Assembly (NCBI GenBank): GCA_026996935.1 | Contig: JALWJW010000455.1 | Location: forward strand, 1 to 8,812 | Direction of reading: 5' to 3' | Source of the DNA: Hyphomicrobiales bacterium | Lineage (GTDB): Bacteria; Pseudomonadota; Alphaproteobacteria; Rhizobiales; Aestuariivirgaceae | DNA: 8,812 bases | Shown here: positions 6,474 through 8,812 of the stretch, one piece after another | Numbering within the stretch: the stretch's first letter is position 1 | How the letters are laid out: the number at the start of each line of letters is the position of its first letter | Notes under the pieces: model-generated | What the model saw: only the letters and a program-made list of their open reading frames with translations | Databases searched by the model: none | What the model was told of the DNA's origin: nothing | Position numbers and translations under genes: made by a program

Positions 6474-7290
6474 ATGAATGCGTATCAGAAAACCCGAACT
6501 GGTTTAAAGCCTGTTCATTTTTAGAATTATCAAGCTTTTTGTTAGACAAAAAAACCTGATTTTCAAACGACCATGACGATAAACTCTTCCTATTGGTCAT
6601 CGATTTAACCCGCATCGCCTGACGTGCAATCGCTGGCGCCGGGTTAATAAACTCAACAGGCCACGGCGCGACTTGTTTTAATTCTTCTAACAAAAGCGGA
6701 TAGTGCGTACAGCCGAGCACAACCACATCGGTGCGCCCGCCCTCATCTTCAACGAAAACAGGCGCAACTTCTGATCTCAACGCCTTTAAATCAACGCCCT
6801 GCCCGTTCAATTTGGCCTCAGCCATTGCCGCTAAGTTCTCAGCCCCGTGCAGCATCACCTTGCAGTGATAGGCATAAGTATCAATCAGCGCTTTGGTATA
6901 TTCTCTGCGCACCGTGCCCGGCGTTGCCAGTACCGATACATAGCCAGACTTGGTAAAATTAGCCGCAGGCTTAATCGCCGGCACCGTACCCACAAACGGC
7001 ACATCAAATTTATTGCGCAACGCTTCAAGGCCAATGGTGCTGGCCGTATTACACGCGATAATGATGACATCTGGTTCGATCTGGTCAATCAACCGCCCAA
7101 ACACCTCAATCATCCGCTCAACCAGCGCGCCCTCTTCCCAGTCACCATAAGGAAAGGCCTCATTGTCAGCAGCATAGACAAGTTGAGCATTTGGAGCCAC
7201 TTCTCGCAACGCCTGCACCACACTCAAACCGCCCATACCTGAATCAAAAATCAGAATACGAGGTCCAAATGATGGTGAAGCAGAAGTCAT
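6448..7290 (-). CDS. murI: Glutamate racemase
   Basis: The gene encodes 280 residues. MurI interconverts L- and D-glutamate in the cytoplasm without a cofactor and supplies D-glutamate for peptidoglycan. The two-base catalytic pair is present: Cys80 in ACNTAST (79-85) and Cys194 in GCTHYPLL (193-200), with His196. FDSGMGGLSV (15-24) holds the conserved Asp16-Ser17, and YAADNEAFPYGD (39-50) is the second substrate loop. The last 50 residues are poorly conserved and Lys/Ser/Asn-rich, and about ten residues (HSFDKLCHFH) run past the usual Phe-Gly-Phe ending. ATG 7290 overlaps the TGA of trmJ (ATGA), so the two are likely coupled. The upstream ribosome site is weak, which fits coupling. Low GC in the 3' end coincides with a probable rpsD promoter. 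Confidence 0.95.
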   Translation of the reverse strand: MTSASPSFGPRILIFDSGMGGLSVVQALREVAPNAQLVYAADNEAFPYGDWEEGALVERMIEVFGRLIDQIEPDVIIIACNTASTIGLEALRNKFDVPFVGTVPAIKPAANFTKSGYVSVLATPGTVRREYTKALIDTYAYHCKVMLHGAENLAAMAEAKLNGQGVDLKALRSEVAPVFVEDEGGRTDVVVLGCTHYPLLLEELKQVAPWPVEFINPAPAIARQAMRVKSMTNRKSLSSWSFENQVFLSNKKLDNSKNEQALNQFGFSDTHSFDKLCHFH

Positions 7291-8096
7291 CCCCTGTTTT
7301 TACCTGTTTTATGATTGCGTGTCAGCGATGAAATGATCCCGCGAAAGGTGCGCACCTCTTGCTCGGTCAGTTCCCCGCGTCCAATCATATTGCGCAAATT
7401 GGTCATCATCCGCGGTTTAATCTCTTCAGTTTTAAAAAACCCACCATCGCTCAATTCACGCTCAAGATGATCAAACAAACCAATAAGCTCTTGTTTATTT
7501 GCAGGTCGCGTATCAGGCATTTTCAAACCTGTTTTAAATTCAGCCGCCGCCTCATCGGTCCCCATGCCGATAGACTTAGCAATCGGTTTAAACCATTCAT
7601 AGCCCAGCAACAAAACCGCTTGAGCAATATTAAGCGAGGCGTAAGAAGGATCAACAGGCGCCATCACCATGCAATCAGCCAGGGCAATTTCATCATTGTG
7701 AAGGCCCCAGCGCTCGCGGCCAAACATAATACCAACCTTTTGTCCCCCCGCAATGCGCTCATGCATATCAAGGGCGGCTTGCTGTGGTGTCATAATCGGC
7801 TTGGTCATATCACGCGGGCGCGCTGTCGTTGCATAAACATAATTGAGATCACCAATGGCATCTTCCAGCTTGTCATGGACGCTGGCATCATCAACAATAA
7901 ACTCGCCCTTTGCCGCTGCCGCATTGGCCCGCCCATTGGGCCAACCGTCACGTGGATCAAACAAACGCAAATCAGTCAGATTAAAATTAGCCATCGCCCG
8001 CGCAGCCGTGCCAATATTATCACCCAATTGCGGGTTCACCAGAATAACGCTGGGCGCAGATTGCACGCCTTCAGATTGCGTTGATTTTTCTGACAT
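7287..8096 (-). CDS. trmJ: tRNA (cytidine/uridine-2'-O-)methyltransferase, TrmJ family
   Basis: The gene encodes 269 residues of the SpoU/SPOUT class (trefoil-knot, S-adenosylmethionine-dependent). Motif 1 is VILVNPQLGDNIGTAARAM (17-35), with the Asn and Arg used in RNA 2'-O-methylation. TTARPRDMTKP (90-100) is the typical TrmJ segment. Knot motif 2 is VGIMFGRERWGLHNDEI (121-137) and motif 3 is PSYASLNIAQAVLLLGYEWF (150-169). TrmJ methylates the ribose at position 32 of certain tRNAs. The C-terminal region (about 200-269) is a helical extension as in TrmJ dimers. The exact substrate cannot be read from sequence, so the symbol rests on overall similarity. GGGGA about ten bases before ATG 8096 is an acceptable ribosome site. 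It is followed by murI with an ATGA overlap and is divergent from icd. Confidence 0.88.
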   Translation of the reverse strand: MSEKSTQSEGVQSAPSVILVNPQLGDNIGTAARAMANFNLTDLRLFDPRDGWPNGRANAAAAKGEFIVDDASVHDKLEDAIGDLNYVYATTARPRDMTKPIMTPQQAALDMHERIAGGQKVGIMFGRERWGLHNDEIALADCMVMAPVDPSYASLNIAQAVLLLGYEWFKPIAKSIGMGTDEAAAEFKTGLKMPDTRPANKQELIGLFDHLERELSDGGFFKTEEIKPRMMTNLRNMIGRGELTEQEVRTFRGIISSLTRNHKTGKNRG

Positions 8097-8144
8097 TTAT
8101 AATAATCCCCAATTTCACGTACCAATGTACCAAATAATAGATGC

Positions 8145-8173
8145 TGCATAATCCATATGTAGCGTTTGATCAA
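8145..8173 (-). promoter_or_regulatory. Possible trmJ-murI promoter
   Basis: On the minus strand TTGATC (8173-8168) is followed after 17 bases by TATGCA (8150-8145). The spacing is ideal, the -35 matches four of six, and the -10 is weak. Transcription would begin near 8138, about 40 bases before ATG 8096. The -35 lies in the palindrome TTGATCAA. Confidence 0.3.
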
Positions 8174-8194
8174 TCGGTGATGCTCTGCTACACA
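8166..8194 (+). promoter_or_regulatory. Possible icd promoter
   Basis: On the plus strand TTGATC (8166-8171) is followed after 17 bases by TACACA (8189-8194). The -10 is weak. Transcription would begin near 8201, about 50 bases before ATG 8250. It shares the TTGATCAA palindrome (8166-8173) with the opposite candidate. Confidence 0.3.
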
Positions 8195-8249
8195 CTGCCG
8201 GTAGCAAAAAGATAAACAAACAAGATCGTTTTGAAAGGCATTTTCCCTC

Positions 8250-8812
8250 ATGAGCAAGATTAAGGTAAAAAATCCAGTTGTTGAACTAGATGGCGACGAG
8301 ATGACACGCATCATCTGGCAGTTCATTAAGGAAAAACTCATTCATCCTTATCTCGACATTGACCTGCATTACTATGACTTGAGCATTCAAGAGCGCGATC
8401 GCACAGATGATCAAGTCACTGTTGATGCAGCCCATGCCATTCAAAAATACGGCGTTGGCGTAAAATGCGCCACCATCACACCAGATGAACAGCGGGTTGA
8501 AGAATTTGGCCTTAAGAAAATGTGGCGCTCACCAAACGGCACCATTCGTAACATTTTAGGCGGGGTAATTTTCCGCGCCCCAATCATTTGTAACAACGTC
8601 CCTCGCCTCGTACCCGGCTGGACCCAGCCCATCGTTGTTGGCCGCCATGCTTTTGGCGATCAGTACCGCGCCACAGATTTCCGCTTTCCTGGCAAAGGTA
8701 AATTGACCATCAAATTTGAAGGTGAAGACGGCCAAGTCATCGAACGTGAAGTCTTCCAGTCACCCGGTTCTGGCGTTGCCATGGCAATGTATAACCTTGA
8801 TGATTCAATTCG
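8250..8812 (+). CDS. icd: NADP-dependent isocitrate dehydrogenase, N-terminal part
   Basis: The reading frame is open from ATG 8250 to the right edge (187 complete codons); the full family protein is a little over 400 residues, so the C-terminal half is missing. The enzyme oxidatively decarboxylates isocitrate to 2-oxoglutarate with NADP in the TCA cycle. It is the homodimeric eukaryote-like (type II) form usual in Rhizobiales. Seen motifs are VELDGDEMTRIIW (11-23), SPNGTIRNILGG (94-105) and GRHAFGDQYRATDFRF (131-146). The isocitrate-binding residues Ser94, Arg100, Arg109 and Arg132 fall at the same numbers as in human IDH1, with no insertion up to that point. GAAAGG lies about eleven bases before the start. 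It is divergent from trmJ. Confidence 0.97.
   Translation, partial: MSKIKVKNPVVELDGDEMTRIIWQFIKEKLIHPYLDIDLHYYDLSIQERDRTDDQVTVDAAHAIQKYGVGVKCATITPDEQRVEEFGLKKMWRSPNGTIRNILGGVIFRAPIICNNVPRLVPGWTQPIVVGRHAFGDQYRATDFRFPGKGKLTIKFEGEDGQVIEREVFQSPGSGVAMAMYNLDDSI

Noticed and set aside
6847..7242. A 131-codon plus-strand open frame opposite murI
   Set aside because: It is antisense to conserved murI motifs and shows a shadow-like composition with no family features.
7359..8084. A 241-codon plus-strand open frame opposite trmJ
   Set aside because: It lies entirely antisense to a well-conserved methyltransferase gene, its composition (many His, Arg and Asn) is typical of an antisense shadow, and it has no recognisable domain.
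8119..8132. GTACCA direct repeat with a 2-base spacer before trmJ
   Set aside because: Only two copies of 6 bases, with no link to promoter elements; easily chance.
8036..8341. A 101-codon minus-strand ORF across the trmJ-icd gap
   Set aside because: It overlaps the starts of two recognised genes and has no domain or plausible ribosome site.

Overview
This window looks like chromosomal DNA of an alphaproteobacterium of moderate GC content. The ribosomal protein S4 begins and reads like alphaproteobacterial S4: it lacks the N-terminal zinc-cysteine cluster and is 205 residues long. The order icd / trmJ-murI / rpsD is, from memory, a familiar Hyphomicrobiales (Rhizobiales)-type arrangement. 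That order-level placement is an inference. No insertion sequence, phage gene, tRNA, rRNA or CRISPR array is visible, and almost all of the window is coding.

Layout. (1) Positions 1-402, minus strand: the N-terminal 134 codons of an integral-membrane protein resembling the prolipoprotein diacylglyceryl transferase (Lgt) family, cut by the window edge. (2) Positions 629-988, plus strand: a small, very basic exported protein, divergent from the first gene. (3) Positions 5494 down to 1026, minus strand: a four-gene cassette of ABC ATPase, ABC-2 type permease, GldG-like auxiliary protein and DUF4340 protein. It has a good promoter candidate just upstream and a two-way terminator at its end, shared with the convergent small gene. 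(4) Positions 6262-5645, minus strand: rpsD, with its own strong terminator and a long 5' leader. (5) Positions 8096-6448, minus strand: trmJ and murI, overlapping by ATGA. (6) Positions 8250 to the right edge, plus strand: the start of an NADP-dependent isocitrate dehydrogenase gene, divergent from trmJ.

How the genes work together. The right half is housekeeping: tRNA methylation, D-glutamate supply for peptidoglycan, ribosome assembly and the TCA cycle. The left half is dominated by the Gld-like ABC cassette. Its four products should form one inner-membrane machine, with a cytoplasmic ATPase, a six-helix permease, a large membrane-anchored periplasmic subunit with a coiled coil, and a second membrane-anchored periplasmic subunit. 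The same architecture is used for gliding in Bacteroidetes (GldA/GldF/GldG), but its substrate and role in Alphaproteobacteria are not known to me.

The points most worth a second look are: the single in-frame TGA separating permease and GldG; the palindrome just downstream of the cassette's predicted transcription start; an rpsD promoter apparently buried in the end of murI; and an rpsD leader rich in Shine-Dalgarno and anti-Shine-Dalgarno segments. I see no clearly new system. The cassette is the best candidate for unexplained biology.
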